Notes: generated by a model from the letters alone, not told the origin. A stretch of DNA of 64,000 nt from Thermodesulfomicrobium sp. WS (GCF_027925145.1 NZ_AP027130.1:1922001-1986000); one strand, 5' to 3'; shown: positions 37,388-47,226, counted from the stretch's first letter. Translations and numbers: made by a program.

Positions 37388-38362
37388 TTATGCGCGGCGC
37401 GCAAGCAGCGCGTCAAAATAGGCTACGGTTCGCTCAAGCCCCTCCCTGAGGTCCACAATGGGCTGCCAGCCCAAAAGCTCCCGGGCGCGGGTGATGTCCG
37501 GACAACGGCGCTTGGGGTCGTTTTCCGGCAGCGGCAGGTGGCGGATGCGGCTGGAAGAGCCAGTAATGTCAATAATGATGCGCGCCAAGTCCCCCACCGC
37601 GATCTCTTGGGGATTGCCGAGATTGATTGGCCCGATACACTGCGGGGCCGAATGCATCAGTCGGATCAGTCCCTCCACCAGGTCATCCACATAGCAAAAG
37701 GATCGCGTCTGGCTGCCATCGCCATAGATGGTGATGTCCTGCCCGCGCAGGGCTTGGACGATAAAGTTGGAGACCACCCGGCCGTCGTTGGGGTGCATCC
37801 GCGGCCCGTAGGTATTGAAGATGCGCGCCACCTTGATGGCAACCCCATGCTGGCGATGGTAGTCGAAAAACAGGGTTTCGGCGCAGCGTTTGCCTTCGTC
37901 GTAGCAGGCGCGGGGCCCGATGGGGTTCACATGCCCCATGTAGTCTTCATGCTGCGGATGCACCTCGGGATCGCCATAGACCTCTGAGGTAGAGGCTTGC
38001 AAAATCCGCGCGCCGGTGCGCTTCGCCAGTCCCAGCATGTTGATCACGCCATGCACGCAGGTCTTGGTGGTCTGCACAGGATCGAATTGATAATGCACTG
38101 GCGATGCGGGGCATGCCAAATTGTAGATGAAATCCACCTCCACGTAGAGGGGAAAGGTGATATCATGCCGTAAGAGCTCAAAGCGCGGATGCCCGAGCAT
38201 CTTGTGGAGATGATCTTTTTGGCCGGTATAGAAATTGTCGCAACACAGGACATCGGCGCCGGCTTCCAACAACCGCTCGCAGAGATGGGAACCGATAAAT
38301 CCCGCGCCCCCTGTCACCAGCACCCGGGGCCGCACCAAATCTTGCTGTGGTCCTCGTCGCAT
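37388..38362 (-). CDS. UDP-glucuronate decarboxylase (UDP-xylose synthase)
   Basis: 324 residues, an extended short-chain dehydrogenase. NAD loop [58 protein letters not shown], catalytic Ser/Thr in [14 protein letters not shown] and Tyr-x3-Lys in YDEGKR, then [22 protein letters not shown]. These are the hallmarks of UXS, which makes UDP-xylose from UDP-glucuronate for surface polysaccharide. The ATG follows GTGAGCACATC (weak GAG site). Next to selA by seven bases. Confidence 0.92.
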   Translation of the reverse strand: MRRGPQQDLVRPRVLVTGGAGFIGSHLCERLLEAGADVLCCDNFYTGQKDHLHKMLGHPRFELLRHDITFPLYVEVDFIYNLACPASPVHYQFDPVQTTKTCVHGVINMLGLAKRTGARILQASTSEVYGDPEVHPQHEDYMGHVNPIGPRACYDEGKRCAETLFFDYHRQHGVAIKVARIFNTYGPRMHPNDGRVVSNFIVQALRGQDITIYGDGSQTRSFCYVDDLVEGLIRLMHSAPQCIGPINLGNPQEIAVGDLARIIIDITGSSSRIRHLPLPENDPKRRCPDITRARELLGWQPIVDLREGLERTVAYFDALLARRA

Positions 38363-38369
38363 GATGTGC

Positions 38370-39791
38370 TCACTCCTGGGAAGATTCTGCACCCAACACG
38401 GAGGCAATCGCCTGCTCCACACAGCGCTCGTCGCCAGCAAGCAGGGTACGCGGGTCCAGGACCACGGCGTCCTCCTCCACCCGCACCACCACCGGCACGT
38501 CCAGGCCAAGGAGCCGCTGGCGCACGGCGTCGGCGCGCAGCTTTGCCGGGAGCACGCGCACCACGAAGGTGGGCAGGTCCTGTTCCGGAAAGGCGCCGCC
38601 GCCCACCCGGGACACGGACGGGGCCACCGTCACCTGCGCCCGAGCGCCCAGCCGCTGCCGCAACCGGCGGGCAAGGCGGGTCGCCTGGCGCCGCAAGGTT
38701 TCTGGATCCATGAGGATACGCGCCACGGTGGGGATACGCGCCTTGGCCTTCTCCGGGTCCAGATACAGGCGCAAGGTGCCTTCCAAGGCCGCCAGGGTGA
38801 GTTTGTCGATGCGCAGCGCCCGCGTGAGCTGATTTTTGCGCAGCCGCTCCACCACCGCTGCGCGGCCGACGATGATGCCCGCCTGGGGGCCGCCCAAGAG
38901 CTTGTCCCCGCTCATGGTGACCACGTCCACCCCCGCGGCCACCACCTGCCGGGCCGTAGGCTCCTGACCGAGACCTATGGCGCTGAAATCCATGAGATTG
39001 CCGCTTCCCAAATCTTCCACCACCGGCAGGCCGTGCGCATGGCCCAAGGCCACCAATTCCTCGGCCGGCACCTCCTTCACGAAACCCAGCATACGGTAGT
39101 TGGAAGTGTGCACCTTCATGATGGCGGCGGTGTCCGGGCCGATGGCCTCCACGTAATCGCGCACATGGGTGCGGTTGGTGGCACCCACTTCCCGCAGGAT
39201 GGCGCCGCTTTTTTTCATCACCTCCGGGATGCGGAACGAGCCGCCGATCTCCACCAACTGCCCGCGGGAAACGATGACTTCCCGGCCCTTGGCCAGGGTG
39301 TCGAGCACCAAGAGCACCGCGGCGGCGTTGTTGTTGACCACCATGGCGGCCTCGGCCCCGGTGAGCCGGCACAACAGCTCTTCCACATGGACGTAGCGGC
39401 TGCCGCGCTGGCCGGTGGCGAGGTCGAACTCCAGGTTGGAATACGCCTGAGCGGCCTGCACCACCGCCTGCACCGCCTCTGCGGCCAATACCGAGCGCCC
39501 CAGATTGGTGTGCACCACCACCCCCGTGGCGTTGACCACCCGCCGAAGCTTGGGGCGGACCGCCTGGATCACGAAGGCGCGCACCCGCGCAAGCAGACGC
39601 TCCAAGGCCAAATCCGCAGGCGAGACCACAGCCCCCTGACGGATCTCTTCGCGCACCAGATCCAAAAAGCGGCCGACGGCCTCACGCACCAGGGCGCGCG
39701 GCGCGTCCGCCAGCGCCGCCTCGGCCTCCAGGGCATTCAAAATGCGGTCCACCGCCGGAATCGCCCGAAAAAACACCCCCAGTTCGCTCAT
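38370..39791 (-). CDS. selA: L-seryl-tRNA(Sec) selenium transferase
   Basis: 473 residues. PLP enzyme that turns seryl-tRNA(Sec) into selenocysteyl-tRNA(Sec) using selenophosphate. Seen: [56 protein letters not shown], and the PLP Lys297 in [15 protein letters not shown]. Full length, so the organism can probably insert selenocysteine; selB, selC and selD are not in the window. The ATGA start overlaps the folC stop. Relevant to the in-frame UGA gene at 5186. Confidence 0.96.
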   Translation of the reverse strand: MSELGVFFRAIPAVDRILNALEAEAALADAPRALVREAVGRFLDLVREEIRQGAVVSPADLALERLLARVRAFVIQAVRPKLRRVVNATGVVVHTNLGRSVLAAEAVQAVVQAAQAYSNLEFDLATGQRGSRYVHVEELLCRLTGAEAAMVVNNNAAAVLLVLDTLAKGREVIVSRGQLVEIGGSFRIPEVMKKSGAILREVGATNRTHVRDYVEAIGPDTAAIMKVHTSNYRMLGFVKEVPAEELVALGHAHGLPVVEDLGSGNLMDFSAIGLGQEPTARQVVAAGVDVVTMSGDKLLGGPQAGIIVGRAAVVERLRKNQLTRALRIDKLTLAALEGTLRLYLDPEKAKARIPTVARILMDPETLRRQATRLARRLRQRLGARAQVTVAPSVSRVGGGAFPEQDLPTFVVRVLPAKLRADAVRQRLLGLDVPVVVRVEEDAVVLDPRTLLAGDERCVEQAIASVLGAESSQE

Positions 39792-41065
39792 AACTCCCCA
39801 TCCCCCCATTCTCGCACCGGCAGGATCCCACGGCTGGCAAAGTACGCGCCCACCAGATAGAGCGAGCCAAACACCAGGGCGCTTGCTCCCGCAACCTGGC
39901 GTACGGCCTCGGCCACGCTTGCCACCGGCCGGCCGTCCACCCTGCGCGCCAGCTCCGCCGCCGGCCACGCCCGCTCCACACCGCAGAGCTCCGGCACCAG
40001 CACCCGGCGGCACCGCGCCCGTACCCGGGCAAGTGCGGCGGCGTCCAGTTCCTTGTCCCGCATGGACTGAAATATCCCCCAGGAAAACACCCGACTGCCC
40101 AAGGCCTCATCCAGGGCGAGAAGCCCCATGGTGTTGTGCGCACCGTCCACGAGAATATTTCCGTCCTGGTGGAGCCGTCCTGGCCAGCGTGCCCCGGCCA
40201 CGGCCCGGCGGCAGGCGGCTTCGTCCACAGGCCAAGCCTGCTGCCGCGCAAGGTGCATCCATCCCGCCACGGCCAAGGCGGCATTTTCCACCTGAAAGGA
40301 CGCCTGCCCCGGCAGCCACGAGGCGTCCACCACAGGCCCGTCCGGCACCGCCACCGCACCCCGGCAAGGGGTGGTCAGCACCCACACCGGCCACGGACTT
40401 TGGGCGGCTTTGGCCTGCACCACCTCCAGCACCTGCGGCGCCTGGGGGGCGACAATGGCCGGGCACCGGCCCAAGGCGCCAGCCTTGTCGCGGGCGATAT
40501 GCACCAAAGTGGGGCCGAGCACGCGCTGGTGGTCCAGCCCCACCGGGGTGAGCAGCACCACGGACGGCGCAAACACGCACGTGGCGTCATAGGTGCCGCC
40601 AAGGCCGGCCTCCAGCACCATGACCTCCACCCCCAGGCGCGCAAAACTCCACACCGCCATGAGGGTCACGAGTTCGAAATACGTGAGTCCCAAATCCGCA
40701 CAGGATTCAAGAACGGCCCGGGCCGCCTCCACCCACATACCCGTGGGGAGCATGCGGCCATCCACCAGGATACGCTCACGCACCTCCACCAGATGCGGGG
40801 AGGTATAGAGCCCCACCCGCCGGCCGTGGGCCAGGGCCAGGGCGGCGCAGTAGTTGGCCGTGGAGCCTTTGCCGTTGGTGCCCACCACATGGATCACGGG
40901 TGCAGTCTGCCCCAGCCGCAAGCGCGCCACCGCCGTCTCCATGCGGCCCAGGCCCAGATCCATGTGGAACATGCCCAATTGGTCCAAGATTTCCAGGACA
41001 TCAGCAAAGGTTTCCGGCAAACGCATGGCCGCTGCCATACGGGCAACGCCCGCTGCCGGCAACAT
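39788..41065 (-). CDS. folC: Folylpolyglutamate synthase / dihydrofolate synthase
   Basis: 425 residues from the ATG at 41065; ATGs at 41038 and 41026 are also possible. Adds glutamate to folates. P-loop VVGTNGKGSTANYCAAL, SPHLVEVRERI, EAGLGGTYDATCVF, TPVGLDHQRVLGPTLVHIARDKAG and DGAHNTMGLLALDEAL are all family motifs. No clear ribosome site at any candidate start. It begins about 120 bases from the plus-strand tRNA-Ala, with which it diverges. Confidence 0.92.
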   Translation of the reverse strand: MLPAAGVARMAAAMRLPETFADVLEILDQLGMFHMDLGLGRMETAVARLRLGQTAPVIHVVGTNGKGSTANYCAALALAHGRRVGLYTSPHLVEVRERILVDGRMLPTGMWVEAARAVLESCADLGLTYFELVTLMAVWSFARLGVEVMVLEAGLGGTYDATCVFAPSVVLLTPVGLDHQRVLGPTLVHIARDKAGALGRCPAIVAPQAPQVLEVVQAKAAQSPWPVWVLTTPCRGAVAVPDGPVVDASWLPGQASFQVENAALAVAGWMHLARQQAWPVDEAACRRAVAGARWPGRLHQDGNILVDGAHNTMGLLALDEALGSRVFSWGIFQSMRDKELDAAALARVRARCRRVLVPELCGVERAWPAAELARRVDGRPVASVAEAVRQVAGASALVFGSLYLVGAYFASRGILPVREWGDGEL

Positions 41066-41185
41066 CCGCCCCAGAGGATCCCGGGCGTATTTCCGGAAAA
41101 AAACCCGCAGCAAGTCCGTTTTCCGGCCACAAGGGCGTTGACAACCACCAGCCTCCTTCCGTAGAGGCGGGCTCTCACGTCGCGT

Positions 41186-41261
<76 letters not shown>

Positions 41262-41274
41262 CCCACGACCACCC

Positions 41275-41300
41275 GGCCCGCATCCATGCGGGCCTTTTTT
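41275..41300 (+). terminator. Terminator of tRNA-Ala
   Basis: GGCCCGCA and TGCGGGCC form a perfect 8-bp stem with a TCCA loop, followed by six T residues, 13 bases after the tRNA end. From here to 41378 I see no gene. Confidence 0.92.
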
Positions 41301-41378
41301 GTGCCCCTGCGGCCTCCCCTGGATCAGAACCGCCCTCTTCTCGTGAACCGAGAGCGCCCATAGGCACCCCGCCGCGCC

Positions 41379-41431
41379 CCCGCCGCGCCGAAGAAGGCCA
41401 CGGCCCGCACGGGAGCGCCGTCGCCGCCGCG
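41379..41431. repeat. 53-bp direct repeat, copy 1 (island boundary)
   Basis: Identical over 53 bases to 44413-44465. It contains GAAGAAGGCCACGGCCCGCA. The second copy is the 3' coding end of the cyclase gene at 44394-45065, so this copy is a detached duplicate of that gene end. The two bound a 3,034-bp segment that carries the zeta/DUF262 genes, like the att repeats of an element integrated into the 3' end of a gene. No integrase is present between them. Confidence 0.85.
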
Positions 41432-41452
41432 TACGCCAAGCGCCCCCTCACC

Positions 41453-41638
41453 TCATAACGCGGGTTCCTTGCTCCTGGGGGCATCCTCGCCGAGAAGGAC
41501 CGGCTTTCCGTCTCTCCAAACCACGGCGTACTGCCCAAGACGCCGCTTTTTTTCCAGCGCCTTGGTAACGGCCTGCTGCAGTGTTTCCCATTGCCGTTGT
41601 GCTTCCGGTGATGGATCGTTCTCGTGCGACGTCTTCAT
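41453..41638 (-). CDS. Small protein encoded after the zeta-toxin-like gene
   Basis: 61 residues, [20 protein letters not shown] onward, with [20 protein letters not shown] in the middle. Its ATG overlaps the stop of the zeta-like remnant as ATGA, so the two were one operon. I believe similar small proteins accompany zeta-like kinases of this group, which suggests an antidote or accessory partner, but that is inference. The partner kinase is broken here. Confidence 0.65.
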   Translation of the reverse strand: MKTSHENDPSPEAQRQWETLQQAVTKALEKKRRLGQYAVVWRDGKPVLLGEDAPRSKEPAL

Positions 41639-41982
41639 CGGCGGGCCTCCTCGAGTAAAAGTCGATAATAGTCATTATGCACAATCTTTCGATATATTCC
41701 GTACTGTTCAAAAACCAATACCGGACGCTCTCCATGGTTCATGAAACAGGTGCAGATATCAACACGATGACTGAATTCATCCAGAAGGTTGCGTAGGCTG
41801 CGCGGAAAACGACGTTCGATATCAACAGAAGGCACATTGTGCCCACCATGGGCGACCCGTTCAGCAACGCGCATCTTGGACATTTCTATATTCGGTAAAG
41901 CAAGATATATGAGTTCGATTCTCCACCAATCCTGATGCAATCGATCAATCAATCGCAGATAGGTACGTCCAGAGAGTGTAGT
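41635..41982 (-). pseudogene. 3' half of a zeta-toxin-like kinase gene
   Basis: A reading frame of about 115 codons that matches the C-terminal half of small zeta-toxin/UDP-GlcNAc-kinase-like P-loop proteins: [55 protein letters not shown], then [14 protein letters not shown]. It has no start codon or P-loop of its own. The missing N-terminal half is at 44061-44303, 2.08 kb upstream on the same strand. The joined parts would give about 195 residues, the normal size. The region is visibly more A/T-rich than the flanks. Broken by the DUF262 insertion. Confidence 0.85.
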
Positions 41983-41997
41983 TGACTTTACATGACT

Positions 41998-43809
41998 TTA
42001 TTCAGGAGCTGTCGCGTCAGGAGAAATTATCCGTTTTCCCATCGCTTTTTCAATCAATTGCAGCAAGCGCTGACGCCTGTCCTCGATGAAGTGCTCAAAA
42101 TCATCCTGACGCAGCAGTTGCGCAGAGAGCGCATGGCTTTCCAATATTGCATCCATTTTCGCATCGCTCAACTGTACCTGCTTTTCATTTTGAATTTGCG
42201 GTAGATATTCGGACGGCGCACTTCCCCCGATCTTGCGATTGGCTTTGTAGGAAATGGGGGTTTTGTTGAGAATGGAATCGTATCGCTCTCTGGGGATGCC
42301 CTGCGCTTCGCACCACTTTCTTGGAAAGATATGATGAATATCCAGCGCCATCTCATTGGCATCCAGTTCCTGGACGGTAGCCTTCCAGAACCAATCACGC
42401 GCCCCTTCACGCAGGACAAGCACGTTGACGCCCTTGTAGGCCGCGCTCAGGCGGGAACGCAGGGTATCCAGGCGCTCCGGCTGGAAAGACGCATCCTGCA
42501 CCGTCCGGGGAACGGCGCTATCGTCCTCGAACCAGTTCAGCAGCTCTTCGTAATCGTTGGCAATACGGGTCTCGACCGCGCCGCCGTAGAGTTCACCGAG
42601 CACACCGCACCAGTACCAGCGGGCCAGTTTGTCGTGGATGCGCGGCTCTAGCCAGTGGTCGCCGATGCGCGCCATGACCGCGGCCAATGGTACGATCTGG
42701 GTGCTGTAGGGTAGTTCGCGGCGGTCGTAAATGCACTCCTTGCGCAGGAACTTCGCCGCCAGATTGAAGCCACGTTCGACTTCATCCGCCCAGCGTTGCC
42801 AGGCTTCCAGTGGCAACTCCAGCACATCAGCACGCTTGGCGCTGACCGGCCGCACCTGCTTGCCGGTCTTTCCCGCGGCCAGGTCGGCCTTGCGCCGTTC
42901 GTGGGTGTGAATGAGCGTCACCGCTTGCAGAAATTCAGGGGCTTCTGTCCCCCGTAGCAACGGCTCTTCTTCCAGCCGTTCCTTGCGGGATGAAACCTTG
43001 CGAAGGGTTGAGCCAAACCAGTCGTCGCGCAGGTTATAGCCGTCAGCCGCGTAACTGGCGGTGATCAGTTCAAAGACCGAGAGTTGCACCCCTCCGGTGT
43101 TGACCTTTTCGAAAACCAGGCAGACCGCTTCCTTGGAAGTCTCTTTCTTCAATTCGATGATGGGCAGTTGATAGTTTCGGAAAGTGTTGATGAACGTTTT
43201 GCGGAATTCCATATACGTCTTCATGTGTTCGGGCGCAACGCTCATCAACGTTTCTTCCCACTCATCCGAATTGATGATTTGATTGCAGGGGAAGTACAAC
43301 TGCTGGCATTCCAGTTCGCGGGTGGACAGATCGAGCACCACATCGCGGCCGAAATTGGCACGAATTTGCCGGTTTTCGTCCACGGCCACCAGCGCTTCTT
43401 CCAAGCGGCTGGGGTTTTCCAGGGCGGCGCGAATGTCGAAGTAGTAATAACGCTGGATCTCTTTGCCCTTGTTGGTGCGGGTCTGCACCGGGCCGGACAA
43501 GGCGATGGCCTGGGTGAGCGTGGTCAGGCGCTGTTGGCCGTCAAGGATAAGTTGTTCCGGCTTGACGCCGTTGCTGATGAGGCGCTCCACGCCCTCCACC
43601 GGCCGGGTCTGGAAACGCACCTGCCCGCCGTTTTCCAGCAGCATGACCGCACCAATGGGGAACGAGCGGGCCACGCTGATCAGCAAATCCTGGATGTGGT
43701 CGTCGTCCCATACCCAGCCGCGCTGGAAATCGGGCAATTGGATCTTGCCGACGGTGATCTCCTTGAGCAAATCAATCAAAGGGGTTTTGGTGCTATCAAA
43801 GGTGCTCAT
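41998..43809 (-). CDS. DUF262/DUF1524 protein (GmrSD-like)
   Basis: 603 residues. An N-terminal DUF262 domain ([27 protein letters not shown]; nucleotide-handling motif [10 protein letters not shown] at 89-98) and a C-terminal DUF1524 HNH-type nuclease domain ([10 protein letters not shown] near 490, then [20 protein letters not shown]). This is the layout of GmrSD-type modification-dependent restriction enzymes and of DUF262 proteins found inside type I restriction loci. It overlaps the preceding hsdS-like tail as ATGA, as if cut from an hsdM-hsdS-DUF262-hsdR operon. Expected role: defence against foreign DNA. No other restriction subunit is nearby. Confidence 0.88.
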   Translation of the reverse strand: MSTFDSTKTPLIDLLKEITVGKIQLPDFQRGWVWDDDHIQDLLISVARSFPIGAVMLLENGGQVRFQTRPVEGVERLISNGVKPEQLILDGQQRLTTLTQAIALSGPVQTRTNKGKEIQRYYYFDIRAALENPSRLEEALVAVDENRQIRANFGRDVVLDLSTRELECQQLYFPCNQIINSDEWEETLMSVAPEHMKTYMEFRKTFINTFRNYQLPIIELKKETSKEAVCLVFEKVNTGGVQLSVFELITASYAADGYNLRDDWFGSTLRKVSSRKERLEEEPLLRGTEAPEFLQAVTLIHTHERRKADLAAGKTGKQVRPVSAKRADVLELPLEAWQRWADEVERGFNLAAKFLRKECIYDRRELPYSTQIVPLAAVMARIGDHWLEPRIHDKLARWYWCGVLGELYGGAVETRIANDYEELLNWFEDDSAVPRTVQDASFQPERLDTLRSRLSAAYKGVNVLVLREGARDWFWKATVQELDANEMALDIHHIFPRKWCEAQGIPRERYDSILNKTPISYKANRKIGGSAPSEYLPQIQNEKQVQLSDAKMDAILESHALSAQLLRQDDFEHFIEDRRQRLLQLIEKAMGKRIISPDATAPE

Positions 43810-44303
43810 GGGGTTTGAACTCCGTTTCGTTGCATCGTATTCTGATGTACAGGAGCCACCAGCCGCACCTTCCCGGTGAGTAGCACCTGCATCATGCCCT
43901 GTTTGACCTGGCGGACCTTTTCGCGGCGGGCCTCCAGCGCGGCGATCTCGGCGTCCATGTCCGCCAGCACGGCGGCGATTGCGTGCTGCTCTTGGATATC
44001 GGGTAGCAGGATCGTGTACAAATCCCGAATAACGCTTGGATGCGCTTTTAAGGTGTAGTCTGTTTCGAAGGCAAAACTCTCGCCCTTGGCAATGCACGCT
44101 TCAATTTGGCCCAAGAAAATACGGCTGGCTGCGGACAGCGCCCGTTCAGGCGCCAATGGAGAGAGCCCAGCGGCAATGAGATCTGCGTTGATGAACCGGA
44201 CAAACCCCGCCGCCCTCGACAGATACTCCAGCGCGAAAGTGGTTTTTCCCGCACCATTGGGGCCGGCAATAATGCACAGCGTCTTCGCATGGTTGGCGTT
44301 CAT
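43806..44303 (-). pseudogene. Chimera: 5' half of zeta-toxin-like gene joined to an HsdS tail
   Basis: A 165-residue frame from ATG 44303 (AAGAGG upstream). Residues 1-81 are the N-terminal half of a zeta-like kinase: P-loop [47 protein letters not shown]. From residue 82 the sequence becomes the coiled-coil C-terminus of a type I restriction specificity subunit: [44 protein letters not shown]. The switch is at 44060. An ACTACAC heptamer is present at this junction and at the junction with the 3' half (41976-41982). The kinase half retains the P-loop, so the chimera could still be made. Confidence 0.82.
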
Positions 44304-44393
44304 GTCCACATCCTCTTGCAAATGCTTCGACGCGGCGTGTGCCTTCCCCCGAATATGTGCACGAAGCGCTCCGCAGCGGAACATCTGCCTGCA

Positions 44394-45065
44394 TCACCGC
44401 CGATGCTCTCCACCCGCCGCGCCGAAGAAGGCCACGGCCCGCACGGGAGCGCCGTCGCCGCCGCGCACAGGCAGGGGAAAACACGCGAACACCGCCCCTT
44501 CTTGCGGCAGCAGATGCAGGGCCGTCAGGTTTTCTACGATCACCATGCCACCTTCGAGCAGCACGCGGTGCACGGGATAGGCGCCATCCGCTCCGCCGTC
44601 CATGGGATCCACAGACGGGGTGTCCACGCCGATGCCGGCAAGCCCACACGCGGCCAGCCAGGCCGCAGCCTCCAGATCCAGCACGGGGAAACCCTGAAAA
44701 TAGGCATCACGTCCCCAGTACCGACTCCAGCCCGTGTGGAGAAGGACAAAACGGCTGCCCAGGATAGCCTGGCGGGAGGGCTCCAGATCCCCAAGGCCGA
44801 TGGTGCGGCCGACGCAACCGGTGGCGTCCACCACCGCAGCCCTGCCCAGAAACCGCGCCACGGGGAAATCATCCAGTGTCTTGCCGCCCGCCAGCAGGTG
44901 GGCAGGCGCGTCCACATGGGTGCCGGTGTGTGTGGTCAGGGTCAGGATCCGCTCGGCAAAGCCGTGTTCCGCAACAAAGCTCACCAGACGCACGGATGGC
45001 GGTTGCGTTCCCGGGTACACCGGCATGCCTTCTTCGATGGGGTGCGAAAGATCGACGACGTGCAT
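44394..45065 (-). CDS. Cyclase-family protein (kynurenine-formamidase-like)
   Basis: 223 residues; ATG behind GGAGGAGC. Metal-dependent hydrolase fold: VVDLSHPIEEGMPVYPGTQPP, TLTTHTGTHVDAPAHLLAGG (His-x3-His-x-Asp zinc site), VLLHTGWSRYW, GIGVDTPSVDP and NLTALHLLP. Arylformamidase-type activity is the family's best-known reaction, but no tryptophan-degradation genes are adjacent, so the substrate is open. The last codons lie in the 53-bp repeat, so the C-terminus (GAAGGEHRR) may have been replaced when the island integrated. Confidence 0.9.
   Translation of the reverse strand: MHVVDLSHPIEEGMPVYPGTQPPSVRLVSFVAEHGFAERILTLTTHTGTHVDAPAHLLAGGKTLDDFPVARFLGRAAVVDATGCVGRTIGLGDLEPSRQAILGSRFVLLHTGWSRYWGRDAYFQGFPVLDLEAAAWLAACGLAGIGVDTPSVDPMDGGADGAYPVHRVLLEGGMVIVENLTALHLLPQEGAVFACFPLPVRGGDGAPVRAVAFFGAAGGEHRR
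44413..44465. repeat. 53-bp direct repeat, copy 2
   Basis: Identical to 41379-41431. It lies within the last codons of the cyclase gene; the cyclase stop is 20 bases beyond its outer end. See copy 1. Confidence 0.85.
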
Positions 45066-45220
45066 CCATGCTCCTCCGTCTGCCGCATGCAGCCCGCAAC
45101 CGCGCGGCATCCACCCCCTACCCGGATCCCCCGGCAAAGTATAGCAAAGCCCCCCTTGCCCCGCGGCCCGTCCTTGCGTAGACCCTGCCCCAAGACATGT
45201 CTTTTCTGCCAAGGAGCCCC

Positions 45221-45679
45221 ATGCCCCGCCGCCTTCTCGCCATCGTCTGCGCCCTGCTCTTTCTTGGGTTCACTAAGGCTGGACACGCCCAAGACATCAC
45301 CACCCGCGACCTCATGCGCCTGCTTGCCACCCACCGGGGCAAAGTGGTGGTGCTCAACTTCTGGGCAACGTGGTGTGGGCCGTGCATGAAAGAGATGCCG
45401 GAGCTTGCCCGCCTGCGCGCCGCCTATCCCGGCGGCCGACTGGAGATCATCGGCATCAGTCTCGACTATGACCCGGACGCCCTCGAAGCCTACCTCTCCC
45501 ACACGCCGCTGCCTTATCCGTCTTTCCGCGACCAGGGCGACGTGGCCGGGACCTTTGGCGTGACGCAAATCCCCCACACCTTCATCCTCAACCCTTCCGG
45601 CCGCATCCACACCAGCATCGTTGGCGAAACCGATGCCGTCACCCTGCGCCGGCACATCGACCCGCTTCTTGCGCCATGA
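45221..45679 (+). CDS. TlpA-like exported thioredoxin
   Basis: 152 residues; AAGGAG sits before the ATG. Signal peptide (IVCALLFLGFTKAGHA) then a thioredoxin fold with FWATWCGPCMKEMPE (Cys52 and Cys55), GISLDYDPDALEAYL and the cis-Pro loop in VTQIPHTFILNPSGRI. Such proteins reduce periplasmic disulfides, often for cytochrome c or cell-envelope proteins. No ResA/Ccm gene is nearby. Its stop overlaps the DUF1992 gene start. Confidence 0.9.
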   Translation: MPRRLLAIVCALLFLGFTKAGHAQDITTRDLMRLLATHRGKVVVLNFWATWCGPCMKEMPELARLRAAYPGGRLEIIGISLDYDPDALEAYLSHTPLPYPSFRDQGDVAGTFGVTQIPHTFILNPSGRIHTSIVGETDAVTLRRHIDPLLAP

Positions 45680-46053
45680 ATCTGTGGACGGAACTGGCGG
45701 AAAAGGCCATCCTCGAAGCCCAGGCCCGCGGGGAGTTCGACAACCTCCCGGGCGCAGGCAAACCCCTGAACCTGGAAGACGACACCTGGGTCCCGGCAGA
45801 GCTGCGCATGGCCTACACGGTGCTCAAAAACGCCGGGTTCGTGCCCCCGGAGGTTGCGGAGCAGCGGGAAATCCGCTCGCTCATCGAGTGCCTGGAGCGG
45901 GAAAGCGACCCCGCCCGGGCCCTGCGCCAGATACGGCTTTTGGAGGTGCGCATCCTCAAGGCCAAACTCCGAAACCCGCTCCTCACCGAAGAAAACTCCC
46001 GCTATTTCGACAAAATCGTCGCCCGCATGACCCTTGCCGGAGACCCTAGATGA
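45676..46053 (+). CDS. DUF1992 (DnaJ-homologue subfamily C member 28-like) protein
   Basis: 125 residues. LAEKAILEAQARGEFDNLPG and AGKPLNLEDDTWVPAELRMAYTVLKNAGFVPPEVA are the hallmark of DUF1992, named DnaJ-homologue subfamily C member 28 domain. The function is unknown. Overlaps the thioredoxin gene by four bases and the transglycosylase gene by four bases, so the three are one unit. Confidence 0.9.
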   Translation: MNLWTELAEKAILEAQARGEFDNLPGAGKPLNLEDDTWVPAELRMAYTVLKNAGFVPPEVAEQREIRSLIECLERESDPARALRQIRLLEVRILKAKLRNPLLTEENSRYFDKIVARMTLAGDPR

Positions 46054-47180
46054 CCCGACGCGACTCTCTCAAGGCCACCGTGGCCGCCGCCCTGCTGCCG
46101 TACTTTGCCACGGCCTGCGCCACCCTTTCTGCAGGAGAACCCCTGGAGACGCCGGAGGCAGACGAAAACGCCACCGCCCCGCTTCCCGAAGTTCCCCTGA
46201 CCGAAGCGGCGAAGATGCCCTCGGGGGCCATCCGCATCATGCAAAGCCCTGACCCCGAGCCCCTGCTCGCGGAGATCCGCGCCCCGGAATTTGCCCAGCG
46301 TCTGGCCCAAGCCACCTACGACTTCGTGGCCACCGCCTACGCCACCGGCAATCTCCCCCTCTGGAAAAAGCCCCTCGCCCAGGTGGATCTCCTTGCGCGC
46401 ATGCGTCTGGCCGCAGAAGCCATGCTGCCCGCCATCACCGCCAACGCAGGCGTATACCCTGTGGACCCGGCCTGGCTCATGGGACAGATCCTCGCGGAAT
46501 CCTTTTTCGACGAATTTGCCATCTCCTCTTCCCTGGCGGTGGGCATGTGCCAGTTTATCCGCACCACGGCCAAAGAATACGGCATGGTGTGCGCCGACGC
46601 CCCGCTTATCAGCGCCGGGCTGCGAGAGCCCCAGTGGCAGGACGAAGCCCGGCGCGCCGAAACCCTGCGCACCACGGTGCGGGATCTCCGCCGCGCGCAC
46701 CCAGACCTCTTCGCCCGCCCGGAACAGGGCCTGCGCCAGCTGGTGCGCCTGACCCAACAAAACCCATCTGCCGCCAAACGCACGGCCACAGACTGGCAGC
46801 GCATCTGGGACCAGCAAGACGCCCTGCAGGCGGATCTCCAGAGCGCCCGCCGCAATTTCCGCGCCTACCTCGAAGCCAACTTCGAGGGACGTTCCATCTT
46901 CAACGCCGAAGACGACGCCTTTCTTGCCGCCTTCGACCAGCGCACCCTGCCGCGCTTCGCCGTGCCTGCCATGGTGCGGATGATGGCCCGGCATCTGCGC
47001 GCCCGCGGAGGCAATATCCTCGCCGCCACGGCGGGCTACAACGCAGGGCTTGGCGCCACCGCCTACGAAGCCCCAGGCTACGCCACCTATGGCCGCATCC
47101 CGTCCTTTGAAGAGACCGTCAACTACGTCTCCAAAATCGCCATCCACTACCACGGGATCCGCACCCGACTCCACGGATGA
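46050..47180 (+). CDS. Lytic transglycosylase-like lipoprotein
   Basis: 376 residues. The N-terminus MTRRDSLKATVAAALLPYFATAC has a twin-arginine-type start and a lipobox-like Cys23. An SLT-type muramidase fold is seen in the catalytic ILAESFFDEFA (Glu150), SSLAVGMCQFIRTTAKEYGM and TAGYNAGLG near residue 330. A 60-residue insert between these halves is helical. Expected to cut peptidoglycan at the envelope. Followed by the 190-base regulatory region of glutamate synthase. Confidence 0.88.
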   Translation: MTRRDSLKATVAAALLPYFATACATLSAGEPLETPEADENATAPLPEVPLTEAAKMPSGAIRIMQSPDPEPLLAEIRAPEFAQRLAQATYDFVATAYATGNLPLWKKPLAQVDLLARMRLAAEAMLPAITANAGVYPVDPAWLMGQILAESFFDEFAISSSLAVGMCQFIRTTAKEYGMVCADAPLISAGLREPQWQDEARRAETLRTTVRDLRRAHPDLFARPEQGLRQLVRLTQQNPSAAKRTATDWQRIWDQQDALQADLQSARRNFRAYLEANFEGRSIFNAEDDAFLAAFDQRTLPRFAVPAMVRMMARHLRARGGNILAATAGYNAGLGATAYEAPGYATYGRIPSFEETVNYVSKIAIHYHGIRTRLHG

Positions 47181-47226
47181 CTCAAGACCTTGGGCGTCCC
47201 TGCCGCCAGCCCAATCGATTTTCGAT

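Noticed and set aside
41976-44059. Insertion sequence in the zeta-like gene
   Set aside because: No transposase or terminal inverted repeats; the insert is a restriction-locus fragment with only a 7-bp ACTACAC match at both junctions.
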